NCBI GenBank assembly: GCA_963573385.1
Contig: CAUYLG010004892.1
Span: 55,752-119,751, forward strand
DNA: 64,000 nt
Reading direction: 5' to 3'
Source of the DNA: Cacajao melanocephalus
Lineage: Eukaryota > Chordata > Mammalia > Primates > Pitheciidae
A program made the position numbers and the translations under genes. Below are positions 1-16,200 of the stretch, one piece after another (within the stretch, counting starts at the first letter, position 1; each line of letters opens with the position of its first letter). The notes under the pieces were generated by a model, which did not search any database, was not told where the DNA came from, and saw only the letters and a list, made by a program, of their open reading frames with translations.

Positions 1-1545
<1,545 letters not shown>

Positions 1546-3985
1546 ACTGATTCAAAAATCCTCAATAAAATATTGGCAAACTGAATCCAGCAGCATATCA
1601 AAAAGTTTATCTACCACAGTCAGGTAGGTTTTATCTCTGGGATGCAATGTTGGTTGGTTCAACATATACAAATCAATAAATGTGATTCATCACATAAACA
1701 GAAGTAAAGACAAAAACCAACGATTATCTCAATAGGTTCAGAAAAGGCTTTTAATAAAATTCAGCACCCTTCATATTTAAAACTCTCAACAAACTAGGTA
1801 TTAAAGGAACATACCTGAAAATAATAAGAGCCATCTATGACAAATCCACAGCCAACATCACACTAAATGGGCAAAACCTGGAAGCATTCCCCTTCAAAAC
1901 TGGCACAAGAAAACGATGCCTGCTGTCACCACTCCTATTCAACATAGTATTGCAAGTCCTGGCCAGAGCAATTAGGCAAGAGAAAGAAATAAAAGACCTC
2001 CAAATAGGAAGAGAGGAAGTCAAACTATCCCTGTTTGCAAATGACATGATCCTATATCTAGAAAACCCCATAGTTCTAGCCCAAAAGCTCCTTCAGCTGA
2101 TAAACAACTTCAGCAAAGTCTCAAGATACAAAATCAGTGTATAGAAATCACTAACATTCCTATACACCAACAATAGCTAAGCCAACAGCCAAATCAGGAA
2201 GGCAATCCCATTCACAATTGCCACAAAAAGAACACAATGCTTAGGAATACAGCTAACCAGGGAGGTGAAAGATCTCTACAAGGAAAACTACAAAACACTG
2301 CTCAGAGAAATCAGAGATGAGACAAACAAATGGAAAACATTTCATGCTTATGGATAGGAAGAATCAATATTGTTAAAATGGCCATACTGCCCAAAGCAAC
2401 TTATAGATTCAATGCTATTCCTGTCAAACTACCAATGATATTCTTCACAGAACTAGAAAACAAAACAATTTTAAAATTTATATGGAACTAAAAATGAGCC
2501 CAAATAGCCAAGGCGATCCGAAGCAAAAAGAACAAAGCTGGAGGATCAAGCTACTCAACTTCAAACTATATTTCAGAGCTGCAGTAAATAAAACAGCATT
2601 GTACTGGTACAAAAACAGATACATAGACCAATGGAACAGAATACAGAACTCAGAAATAAGGCCACACACCTACAACTGTCTGAATTTCTACAAAGTCATC
2701 AAAAACAATCAATGGGGAAAGTACTCCCTATTCAATAAATGGTACTGGGATAAAGGGCTAGCCATATATAGCAGATTGAAACTAGACCCCTTCCTTACAC
2801 CACATACAAAAATTAACTCAAGAGAGATTAAAGACTCAGATGTAAAACCCAAAACTATAAAAACCATGGAAGACAATCTAGGCAATACCATTCTGGACAC
2901 AGGAATGGCAAAGATTTCATGATGAAGATGCCAAAAGAAATTGTAACAAAAGCAAAAATTGACAAATGGAATCTAATTAAACTAAAGAGCTTCTGCACAG
3001 CAAAAGAAACTATCAACAGAGTAAACAGACAACCTATAGAATGGGAAAAATTTTGCAAACTGTGCATCTGACAAAGGTCTTATATCCAGTATCTGTAAGG
3101 AACTTAAATATACAAGGAAAAAAAGCTCATTACAAAGTGGGCAAAAGACATGAACAGACACTTCTCAAAAGAAAACATACATGCAGCCAATAAGCATATG
3201 AAAAAAAGCTCAACATCACTGATCATTAGAGAAATGCAAATCAAAACCACAATGAGATACCATCTCACACCAGTCAGAATGGCTGTTATTAAAACGTCAA
3301 AAAATAACAGGTGCTGGCAAGGTTGTAAAGAAAAAGGAACACTTATACATTGTTTGTGAGAGTGTAAATTAGTTCAACCATTGTGGAAACAGTGTGGTGA
3401 TTCCTCAAAGACCTAAGAATACAACTACTATTTGACCTAGCAATCCCATTACTGGGTATATGCCCAAAGGAATATAAATCATTCTATCATAAAGACACCT
3501 GCACATATAGGTTCATTGTAGAACGATTCACAATAGCAAAGACATGAAATCAGCCTAAATGTCCAACAGTGGTAGACTGGATAAAGAAAATGTAGTATAT
3601 ATACACACCATGGAACACTATGCAGCCATAAAAAAAGAATGAGATCATGTCCTCTGCAGGAACATAGATGGAGCTAGAGGCCATTATCCTTAGCAAACTA
3701 ATGCAGAAACAGAAAACCAAATACTACATGTTGTCACTGATAAGTGGGAGTTAAATTATGAGAACACATGAGCATGTAGAGGGGAAAAACAGACACTGGG
3801 GCCTACTGGAGGGTGGAAGGTGAGAGGAGGGAGAGTATAAAAAAAAAACTAATGGGTACTAGGCTTAATACATGGGTGACAAAATAATCTGTATGACAAA
3901 GCCCTGTGATATGAGTTTATCTATGTAAGAAACCTGCACATGTACCCCTGAACTTAAAATAAAAGTTACAAAATAAAATAAAAAA
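1546..3985 (+). mobile_element. LINE-1 3' fragment, copy 2, with 3' UTR and tail
   Basis: Starts in ORF2 before the reverse transcriptase motif and runs through the ORF2 end, a 3' UTR with ACCTGCACATGTACCC and an A-rich tail. The catalytic FADD motif reads FAND at 2035-2049. The 3' end resembles primate L1PB/L1MA types. Stops make it non-coding. Confidence 0.85.
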
Positions 3986-4900
3986 TGAGATACCCAAATG
4001 GCAAACAGGCATATGAAGATGTTTTTAACATCATGGATCATCAGAGAAATGCAAATCAAAACTATAATGAGATATCATCTTACTCCAGTTAAAATGGCTT
4101 TTATCCAAAAGACAGGAAATAACAAATGCTAGTGAGGATGTGGAGAAAAGGGAACCCTCACACTCTTGGTGGGAATGTAAATTAGTACAATCACTATGGA
4201 GAACAGTTTGGAGGTTCCTCAAAGAACTAAAAATAGAGCTACCATATGATACAGCAATCTGGGTATACACCCAAAAGAAAGGAAATCCATACATCGAAGT
4301 GATATCTGCACTCCCATGTTTGTTGCAGCACTGTTCACAATAGCTAAGATTTGGAAGCAACTAAGTATCCACCAGCAGACAAATGGACGAAGAAAATGTG
4401 GTATATATACACAATGGAGTACTATTCAGCCATAATAATATGAGACTGTTATTTACAACAACATGAACGGAAATGGAGGTCATTTTATTAAATGAAATAA
4501 GCAAGCACAGAAAGACAAACCTTACATGTTCTCACTTATTTGTAGGATCTAAAAATCAAGACAATTGATTCATGGACATGGGGAAGGGTAGTGGAGGGGT
4601 TGAGGGAGATATGGGAATGGTTAATGAGTAAAAAAATTATAAAGAGTGAGTTAGACTCAGTGTTTGATAGAACAACAGGGTGACTACAGTCAATAATAAT
4701 TTAATTGCACATTTAAAAATAACTAAAAGAGCATATAACTGGATTGTTTGTAACACGAAGGATAAATGCTTGAGGCAGTACATGTCCCATTTTCCATGAT
4801 GTGGTTATTACACACTGAATGCCTGTGTCAAAATCTCTTATGTACCCCATAAATATATACACCTACTATCTACCCACAAAAATTAAAAATTGAAAAAGGA
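3986..4900 (+). mobile_element. LINE-1 3' fragment, copy 3 (older type)
   Basis: Begins again in the late ORF2 part (GAGATACCCAAATGGCAAAC) and ends in an older 3' UTR with ATGTACCCCATAAATATATAC. It is the third L1 tail in a row in the same orientation. Confidence 0.8.
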
Positions 4901-5189
4901 TTAGACTGTTTTATTCATCACTTTGCAAATTATGCAGCACATGAACTATTATATAGAGGGACCCCCAGTCCAGGAGTCACAAAGAAAACTTTGTGACCCT
5001 AGGAAAGCCCCTGGCTCTCCTAGCCTGAGGCTTCCTATTTGTACAGACAGGGGCTTGGGCTTCATGATCCATGAGCACTCTCTGATTTCAGGGAGTAAAC
5101 ATACATATCTGAAGCCCAGAGAGGAGCCTCACCTGCATTCACAGGACTCCAAGTCCAAGCAAGGACAAAGAACAAAAGGTTAAGAAATA
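4901..5189. other. Spacer with no recognised feature
   Basis: Moderate GC, no repeat I recognise and no splice-bounded open frame fitting OTOG. It may be an old L2/MIR remnant. Confidence 0.4.
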
Positions 5190-6620
5190 AGGACTTGGAC
5201 TTCCATTTCTGACCAAGGTGGAGTAATAGCAACTGACTGGATTTACCCTCTTGCCTTAAATGACCAAACAAACTGACTAAATATATAAAACAACAGTTTT
5301 CCAGTGTGAACAGTCAGCAATGCAGGAGAGTGATCCCTGAAAAAATAAAAAGGAAACAAATGAGGTGAGCCTTATGATTGCTAAAGATTATTACTTAGAG
5401 AGTTCGAGGCTACAGTGCAGGGAGCAGGAACCCAGGCAGAGCCTGGTGGTTTCCTAGAGTTTAGAAGACAAGAGATGGACATTCATAAAGGCCAAGGTAG
5501 CTAGAGTTTGCATGGGGGAGGGAGAGAGAGAGAGAGCTCTGAAGCTTTGCAGAATCCCCCTCCAACACTGTCCTGACCCTGTCCTGAATTTTCAGCTCAA
5601 TATTGATCAATGTATGCAGGTGAGAAAAATTAACTGAGACTAGAGAAAAAACAACCTAAAAGGAACAGACATAAAAATCCACAGAGTTAAACACAGGCTG
5701 GGAATAGTTGGAGCTACTACTAGCTAGAATAGAAAAACCTTCTAATATGTAGAGTATAGGGTAGGGTATGCAGAAGGGTATTGCTTTAGTAGCAGGCAAT
5801 TGGTATGTAGGATAAAGAATAAAATCACACTCAGAATAAAGGCTACTTTGGCTTTACCTAACAAGCCTTAAAGGCAAACCTCAGAAGGATCAAACTGTTT
5901 CCAAGCAGCATAACTATTACAAAGCTCAAGAATATTTTTAAAAATAAAATGAAAGAATATCCAGCATGCAACAAGGCAAAATTCACAATGTCTGGAATTC
6001 AATTAAAAAAATTGTCAGACATGCAAAGAAGCAGGAAAATACAACCCATAATGAAAGAAAAAAATCAATCAGAACTGAGAAATGACACACATGATAGACA
6101 CACATGGTAGAAAAGGAAATACAAACAATTATTTTTAAAATTGTTTTAACTATATGTGCTCAAGAAAGTAGAGGAAAAGAGAAGAAGGTGAGATGTTCAT
6201 GATATAAATAGACCCAAATTAAACTTGTACAGATGAAAAATATCATGTCTGAGATTAAAGCCACTGAATGGAATTTACATGTTTAGACACTATAAACGAA
6301 AAGATTAATGAACTTAGAGCAATAAATACTATGTGAAATGAAGCACAGAATTTAAAAAGACCCAATAAAATGAGGAACAGAGAGCATAAGGGATCTGTGG
6401 GTCAATTTCAAGTATCCTAATACACATGTAATTGAAGTCCCCAAAAGAGAAATGAATTACCAGGCCTATCATAACTAAATTGCTTAAAAGCAGTGATAGA
6501 AGGAAAATCATAAAAGCAACAAGAAGGGATAGAAAAAACTACACTATATACGAAAGAACAAAGAATGACAGCAGATTTTTTTATCAGAAATAAGCAAGAT
6601 AAATGATAGTGGAACTTCAT
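5190..6620 (+). mobile_element. Old LINE-1/HAL1-like element, 5' part
   Basis: The start (ACTTGGACTTCCATTTCTGA) and the following text resemble the 5' UTR and ORF1 part of HAL1 or old mammalian L1. The phrases around 5990-6110 and 6230-6360 fit HAL1 ORF1. It is heavily mutated. The class is remembered, not searched. Confidence 0.55.
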
Positions 6621-7080
6621 AACAGCGCTATTCAAAATAGTCAAAAATATGAAAACAGCTTAAATGTCCATCAATAAATGAATGGATAAACTGTAATATA
6701 TACATACAATGGAGTATTAATCAACCATAAAAATGAATGAAGCATTGATACATGCTTCAATGTGGCTGAACCCCCAAAACATGGAGCTCAATGAAAGAAG
6801 CCAGACACAAAAGGTCAAACATTGTCTGACTCCACTTACACGAAATATTCAGAGTAAGTAAATCCAGAGACAAAATGCAGATTTGTAGTTGACAGGGGTT
6901 GTAGGGGGAAGTGAATAGGAGGAAACTGCTTAATAGTCATGGGGTTTCCTTTTGGGGTGATGAAAATGTTTTGGAGCTATACAGAGGTGATGGTTGCACA
7001 ACATGGAATTTATTAAATGCCATGAATTATTCACTTTAAAATGCTAATTTTGTGTCATGTCAATTTCTCCTCAATAAAAA
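6621..7080 (+). mobile_element. Old LINE-1 3' end (L1ME-like)
   Basis: Typical old L1 tail: AATGTCCATCAATAAATGAA early, then GATGAAAATGTTTTGGA and an ending CTCAATAAAAA. It appears inserted into the HAL1-like element, which resumes after it. Confidence 0.7.
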
Positions 7081-7862
7081 AAGACAGGATCAAAGTCTTT
7101 TAAAGGACTAAAACAAAAAAAATTAGCCTATAATTCTATATTCAGTGAAAATATTTTTTTAAATGAAGGAAAGACCAAGACTTTCCAACATACAAAAGCT
7201 GAAAGAATTTATCACCAGTAGATGTGTACTACATGAGTGTTGAAGGAAGTCTTTCAAGCAGAAGAAAAATGATAACAGATTCAAATCTCGACTTACACAA
7301 AGGAATAAAAAGCACAGAATGGTAAATATATGGATAAATATAAACTTTCCTTGTTTTAAAGATATCTTTAGAAGATAAATTAACTGCTTAAGGAAAAATA
7401 ATAACAATTTACTTTGGAGTTTGTGATAAATTTAGAAGCAAATTTTATAACAATAATACAAAGGCTTGGGGAAAGGAAATAGCAATATACTGTTACAAAG
7501 TTCTTATGGTATATGTGATGCAGTATAATATTATTTGTAGCTAGTCTGTGACAAATTAAAATTACATACTATGATATCTAAAGCAATCACCGAAGGAGAA
7601 AAAAGTATAGACAATAATCCAACATTGGAGATGAAATGGAGTCATTAAAAATAATCCAAAGAAGTCAGAAAAAAGAAGGAGGGAACAAAGAACAGATGTC
7701 ACAAACAGAATGCAAATAGCAACAATATATAAACATCACCATGTTGAGGACCAAATTAGACATAAATGGTATAAACATCCCCAATTAAAAGGCAGAGATT
7801 GTCAGACTGGATTTTTTAAAAAGGAAGTCTCAACTATTTACCTGCTGAAAAAAAATTCCACG
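7081..7862 (+). mobile_element. HAL1/L1-like sequence, continuation
   Basis: Phrases such as GAAAGACCAAGACTTTCCAA and GAAGGAAGTCTTTCAAGCAG match old L1/HAL1 text about unfolding ORF ends. No intact frame remains. Confidence 0.55.
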
Positions 7863-8175
7863 TTTATTTACTTATTTATTTATTTATGAGACAGGGCTTC
7901 ACTCCTGTCACCCAGGCTGGAGTGCAGTGGTGGAATTACAGCTCACTGCAACCTCAACTTTCTGGGCCCAGATGATTCTCCCACCTCAGCCTCCTGCATA
8001 TCTGGGAGTATAGGCATGTGCCACCATGCTTGACTAATTTTTTAATATATGTATTTTCAGTGGAGATTGGGTTTTTCCATGTTGCCCAGGCTGGTCTTGA
8101 ACTCCTGGGCTCAAGCAATCCACCTGCCTCAACCTCCCAAAATGAGATTACAGGCATGAGCCTACATGCTGTCCC
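7863..8175 (-). mobile_element. Alu, sense to OTOG
   Basis: Reverse Alu starting with a TTTA-rich tail and GAGACAGGGCTTCACTCC, ending near the 5' end of the element. It is the only Alu in the window on the OTOG strand, and it forms an inverted pair with the Alu 25 bp away. Confidence 0.93.
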
Positions 8176-8200
8176 CAAATCCCATTTTAAGTAAAAAGCT

Positions 8201-10834
<2,634 letters not shown>

Positions 10835-10835
10835 A

Positions 10836-11138
10836 GGCCAGGCACAGTAGCTCATGCCTGTAATCCCAGCACTTTGGGAGGCTGAGGCAAGAGGATCTCT
10901 TGAGGCCAGGAGTTTGTGACCAGCCTGGGCAACATAGTGAGACGCCCCATCTCTATAAAAAAAATTAAAAATTAGCTAGGCATGGAGGCATACACTTGTT
11001 GTCCTTTACTTGGGAGGCTGAGGTGGGGGGATTACTTGAGCCCAAGAGATTGAGGCTGCAGCAAGCTATCATTGCACCACTGCACTCTACTCTAGATGAT
11101 AGGGCAAGAACCTGTCTCTAAAAAAAAAAAAAAAAAAG
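10836..11138 (+). mobile_element. Alu inside old LINE-1
   Basis: Starts GGCCAGGCACAGTAGCTCAT and ends in a pure A tail. It is diverged from the youngest Alus, so of an older subfamily type. Confidence 0.93.
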
Positions 11139-12480
11139 ACAAAACAATACCACCTAATTTTAAGGTTTAATAATAAGTAATGGTAATCAAGACAGTGTAG
11201 CATCAGTGAAAGGATAGATTAATAGGACAAAATGAAAAGTGTATAAATAATCCCAAACATTAATTGGTTTTTAAATAAAATTTCAAAGACAATTCCATGG
11301 AGATAGAATAGTCTCTTCAAAAAAATGGTGATGGTGCTGGAAAAATTGAGTATTCACATTTGAAAAATGTATCTCAACCCGTACTTTGCACCATTTACAA
11401 AAATTAACTTAAAATGCAAGATACACATAAAAGCAATACCTAAAACTATAAAACTTCTAGAAGAAAACATAAGAGAAATTCTGTGTGACTTTGAGCAAGG
11501 TTCATTAGGTACACCACCAGTATCATGATGCATAACAGAAAAAAACTAATAAACTGGACACCATCAAAATAAAAAAAAAACTTCTGTCTTTTGAAAGACA
11601 TTAGTGGGTGAGTGGGTAAACATGCTGCAGACTGGAAAATTATATTTATATCTGATAAAGGGCTTGTATCCAAAATATAAAGAAAATTTCTCAAAACTCA
11701 ATAGAACAACATGATCTTTAAAATGTGCAAAAGACTTGAACAGATACTTCACCAAACAGCATATACCATGGAAAATAAACCCATGGAAAGATGCTCAACA
11801 TAAGCAGAGAAATGCAAATTAAAACCAAAATGAGGTCCTATTTGACACTTATTAGAGTGACTAAACAAACAAACACATGCCACCAAGTGCTGGCAAGGAT
11901 GCAAAGCTCCTGGAGCTCTCATCCATTGCTGGTAGGAATGCTAAATGCCTACTCTGGAAAACAGTCTGGCAAGTATTGTAAAGCTAAATACGTCCTTCGT
12001 GTTCAACCCAGAAATCTACTCCCGGGGACTTTATCTACACAAAACCTGTATGTAAATGTTTACAGCCACTTTATTTGCTATTGCCTCAAACTGGAAACAA
12101 CTCAAATTATCTTTCAACTGGTTAATGGATACATAAACCATGGTACATCCATAAAATGGAATAGTATTCAGCAACAAAAAGGATTGAACTACTGATCTGT
12201 GCAACAATATGGATGAATGTCACCATACACTCTGGTCAATTTATATGACATTCTGGAAACAGCATAACCATAGGAACAGGGATAATGGTTGTCAGCAAGT
12301 GGGGGAGGGGTTGGCAACAAAAAGGCAGGAGGTAGTATTTGGGATGGTAAAACTCTTCTGTATCACGGTTGGAGGTGGTAGTTACATGACTGTGCGTGCT
12401 TGTTAAAATTACAGAATTGTATACTAAGCAGGGTAAATTTTACGGCTAATATTTTAATGGAAAAATTTTATAAACTAAGA
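11139..12480 (+). mobile_element. Old LINE-1 3' part
   Basis: Continues L1 ORF2 (GTGCAAAAGACTTGAACAGA) and ends near ACGGCTAATATTTTAATGG. It appears to be the 3' half of the 8513-10834 element. Confidence 0.75.
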
Positions 12481-13174
12481 AATGAAACTCGGGGTTCTGT
12501 TCAAGCCTCCACCCCATGGAAATACTACTATCCTAAGCCCTGTTACTACAAGCACCACAAAGTGTGCTGCACCCTGTGTTCAAGGGCAGATTCCAACAGG
12601 AAGGCTGCAGATCAAGGCTCAGGAACTAGGGGCAGAGTCACAACTTTGGGACTTGAGGAGGAGATGGATCAGTCCCCCTTGCCCACTTGTTGGAAGAAGC
12701 AAAGGTTGGCCCTCTGGGAAGGACGCCCACATGGGGGTGGGCTGTTGTTGGATACCCCAGCCTCCTTGACAGAGGTGGACTTAGTTAAGCCAATGAAGCT
12801 TACATTCAGAGCTCCTCACTTCTTGGTAGGGGCGCTAGTCGTAATGTGTTCATGGGGGCATAGGTTTTTGTTAAAATTGCAAAAGTGAGGTCTTTTAGTC
12901 ATAAATATTTAAACCAACTGTCTCTTGCCTTTCCAACTTTTTCTGTTGCAACAATATCCCTTCCCTCCTGGTCTCCTGACATTAGAGTGGCCGCAAACAT
13001 TCTAATTATAATTGCTTCCAAATATATCTAATTTTGCATTATATTTTAAAGAAGGTCCCCTCCCTACCCCTGCCTCAAATCATGACTCAGCCTCACAGCC
13101 CCTCCACCCCTGGACACCATGCCCCTCGGCTGACTGTGGCCCTGCCCTGGAGGCTGGTTGTTTGATGTGCTCAC

Positions 13175-13264
13175 CTTTCGGTTGAAGCGATCAATAGTGA
13201 CCTGATGGGTCAAGTGAGTCACGTTCAGCATCACCAGGCAGAAGGGGGGCCAGTTGAGGTGCCC
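13175..13264 (-). CDS. OTOG: OTOG exon E27: VWD4, second part
   Basis: 90 nt, phase 0 to 0, reading [20 protein letters not shown], then [13 protein letters not shown] is a possible N-glycan site. The acceptor is CTCTGCAG and the donor GTGAGC. It is the last exon in the window; the intron after it runs at least 13.17 kb to position 1 and beyond. A 308-bp pyrimidine-rich tract (in the transcript) ends 186 nt upstream of the acceptor. Confidence 0.93.
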
Positions 13265-16200
13265 CTGCAGAGAGAACCCAGCCCTCATCAACCTGGAGCC
13301 TTCTCGCAGCAAATGTGAGTAGTCTCCCCTGACTCCCTGCCTGCACTATGCCAGAGGCTCCCATCGGGCTGGACAGATGGTGCCCAGGGGTCCATGGATC
13401 ATTTCTGGCTCCCATCTGACCTTATGCAAGCCCAGACCAAAACAAACAAAAGGAAAGAAGGGAGGAAGGGAGGGAGGGAGAAGGGGGGAAGGGGGAAGGG
13501 GGGAAGGAGGGAAGGAGGAAAGGAGTGCAGGAGGGAAGGGGGGATGGGGGGAAGGAGGGAAGGAGAGAAAGAGGGAAGGAGGGAAGGGGGAAAGGGGGAA
13601 GAAGGGAAGGGGGAAGGGAGAAGGAGGGAAGGAGGGAGGGGGAAGGGGGAAGGGGGGAAGGTGGAAGGAGGGAAGGAGGAAGGATAGAAGGGGGGAAGGG
13701 GGAAGGAGGGAAGGGAGAAGGAGGGAAGGGAGAAGGAGGGAAGGGAAGAGAAAGAAGCTGCCTCCTTCCACCTGGCTTATGGGGATATCCTAGTAGACGA
13801 TCCCCTGCAGCCAGCACCCAAGACCTCGGGTCACATGCACCTCATGCCATCCCTCCTACAAGGCAGGAAGCTGACACAAACTGGGAATGGCACAGGCTGG
13901 GGCCAGGAGGTGGCACACTCCACTCAATTCTTTCCCCAGTCTCCCAGGGAGCCATCACCTGGGAGGCCCTGCCCATTCCAGGAGACTCCTGGAGACAGAG
14001 GGAGCTCTGGGGGGCTTCCACATCTGTTGTCGCCTGTGGCACCCTGGCTCACTGCTCCATCTCCCTCTTATCCTAGTCCAGTTCCTAGTCCCCAGCAGGG
14101 AGAGAGGCATGGGGCAGGCACCAGGTTGGCACTTTTGCAGTCCAGGACGTGGACAGTGACCATTTCATCTGGGCTCTGGCTGAGGATGTAGATAGCCTCC
14201 TTGAACAGAGCTACGTGGCTTCCATCGAAGGTCACGAAGCTAAGGTCTGGGAAGATTGAGCACCGACCTGGGAGAGGGGCACAGCACGAGAAGAATTGGT
14301 GGATGCCTCCAAGACCAAGACCTCCAAAACTAGCAAGATGGGGCAGGTGCCTGGGCCCCTTCCTGGATGATGCACAGCCCTGGGGTCTGCAGGGTGGCTC
14401 AGACCAGGCAACACACAGATCAGAGGTCCCAAGCATAGGAAATCTGCCAGCTCAGGCTCCCACAGGAGTCCTCAGCCACGGCCAGGAGGGGAGTGTGGGG
14501 CACACAGATCAGGGGGAGGGGAGTCTGGGACACACAGATCAGGGGGAGGGGAGTCTGGGGCACACACATCAGGGGAGGGGAGTCTGGGACACACAGGTCA
14601 GGGGTGGCGGTCATGCTTGGGTAAGGATACAGTGAGGATGCCAGAGGCTCTGCTGACCCCATGACTCACAGGCGCACTCCCAGAGCGGGCAGCAGCGGTC
14701 CCCACCCACCCGCACAGCAAGGCCCAGGATCCCACAGCGAGGGGGAGCAGCGCCCTGGGGACAGTGCTGGGACTGATTCACACGGATCAGCTGGCCTTCC
14801 AGGCAGATGTGGCGGATGCAGTCCTGCTCGGCAATTGGCTGGGCGCAGAGTGGAGGATGTGTGAGTGCCCATCAAGGAGCTACAGCCCACCCCACCCCGC
14901 AAGCCATGAGGGCACCAGATCCTTCCCACATGCAGGTCTTAGTGGGGCAGGGGACCTTCTGGGGAAAGATGCCGTCACCCTCCACCCAGCAACAAGCCAT
15001 CTGGGGCCTGGTGCTGTGCTTAGTGTGAGCTCAGGGGTCAGGGACCGATTCCCTGAGACCTCTGCAGATCTGCCTGACCTTTGCTGAGAGGTCTGGGTAC
15101 ACAGGTGTGTATACACACTAGCTCACACTCACAGAAACCCTAGCATATTTGCGCAAGCCTGTGCGCGCATGCACACATGCACACATACACACGCACACTG
15201 TTTCTCACAAAGCTGAACATGAGAGTGTCTCAAACAACACACATCGCACACACAAGAACACATGCAGATGCGTGAGCGCTCAGGCCGTGTCACACATGTG
15301 AACACAGACTCGAAGAGCAGTGTTACACAGGCACACGGGCACAAAAGGCACACACTGGCATACCCACATTGTCACCTGGGCACCTCACTAGGCCATCTAA
15401 TCAGCTCTTCAGGGCCTAGATGGGCAAGGTGGAAACCTGGTATGGTGTAAGGGGCCAACAGGAGACTGGAGAATTTTTCGGGGATGAGGAGCTTGGGGCA
15501 GGAATGAGGAAAGCAACTAAAAGTCCATCTAGCAGGGAAGAGGGAAGGGATAAAGGGAAAGGGCACATACAGGTGGCCAGAATCCTGACAAATCACTCAC
15601 AACGCAGGTGGTGGACACATTGCCCTCAGTGGTGGTTGCCAAGGCCTCTGCCAAACCCTCCACGATGCTCTGGGCTGGGGCTGAGCGCCCAGATGTTTCT
15701 GTGGTGGCCTCGTCCACCGGCTCTGCTGGGGGGTGAGCCCCTGCCGAGGTTCCGTGGGCCTCAGCCAGCTGAGGCAACAGAACCAGCGCGCTCTCTCGGG
15801 GGGCTGTCCTAGCTGAGACAGGGCTCAGGGGATAGGATGTGGGCACTGGCAGAGCTGTGCCTGCCTGGGGTCCCTCGGGTTCAGTCACCAAGGGAGCAAG
15901 AGGGTGGCTCGTGGCAGGCATGAGCTCTGTGGGCCCACCCTGGGCAGAGCCATAGATGGAGGTGGGTGGAGACACTTGCTTGGACAGGATGGCTGCCTTC
16001 CCTGTGGTGCTCTTTCGTGGGGCAACAGACACTGTGGAGGCCACGCCCTCAGCCACTCCCAGGACTCCAGAGGTTGGCAAGGTGGCTCCCAGCAGCAGGC
16101 CTGGAGCTGTGCCTGCTGCTGGGGGTGCTGTGTGGGCAGGTGGGTGCATCTGGGCCGCTGTAGCCAGAGTGAGAGGCAGTGCTGGGCTAAGCGTCTGAGC

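Noticed and set aside
1950..2922. Plus-strand frames of up to 146 codons
   Set aside because: Pieces of dead LINE-1 ORF2, broken by stops and frameshifts.
13377..14076. Overlapping open frames on both strands over the purine tract
   Set aside because: They translate a simple repeat into Gly/Lys/Glu or Pro/Ser/Leu runs. A tract without T-containing codons has few stops by nature.
14488..14604. CRISPR-like array
   Set aside because: The repeats are contiguous with no spacers, in primate DNA. It is a minisatellite.
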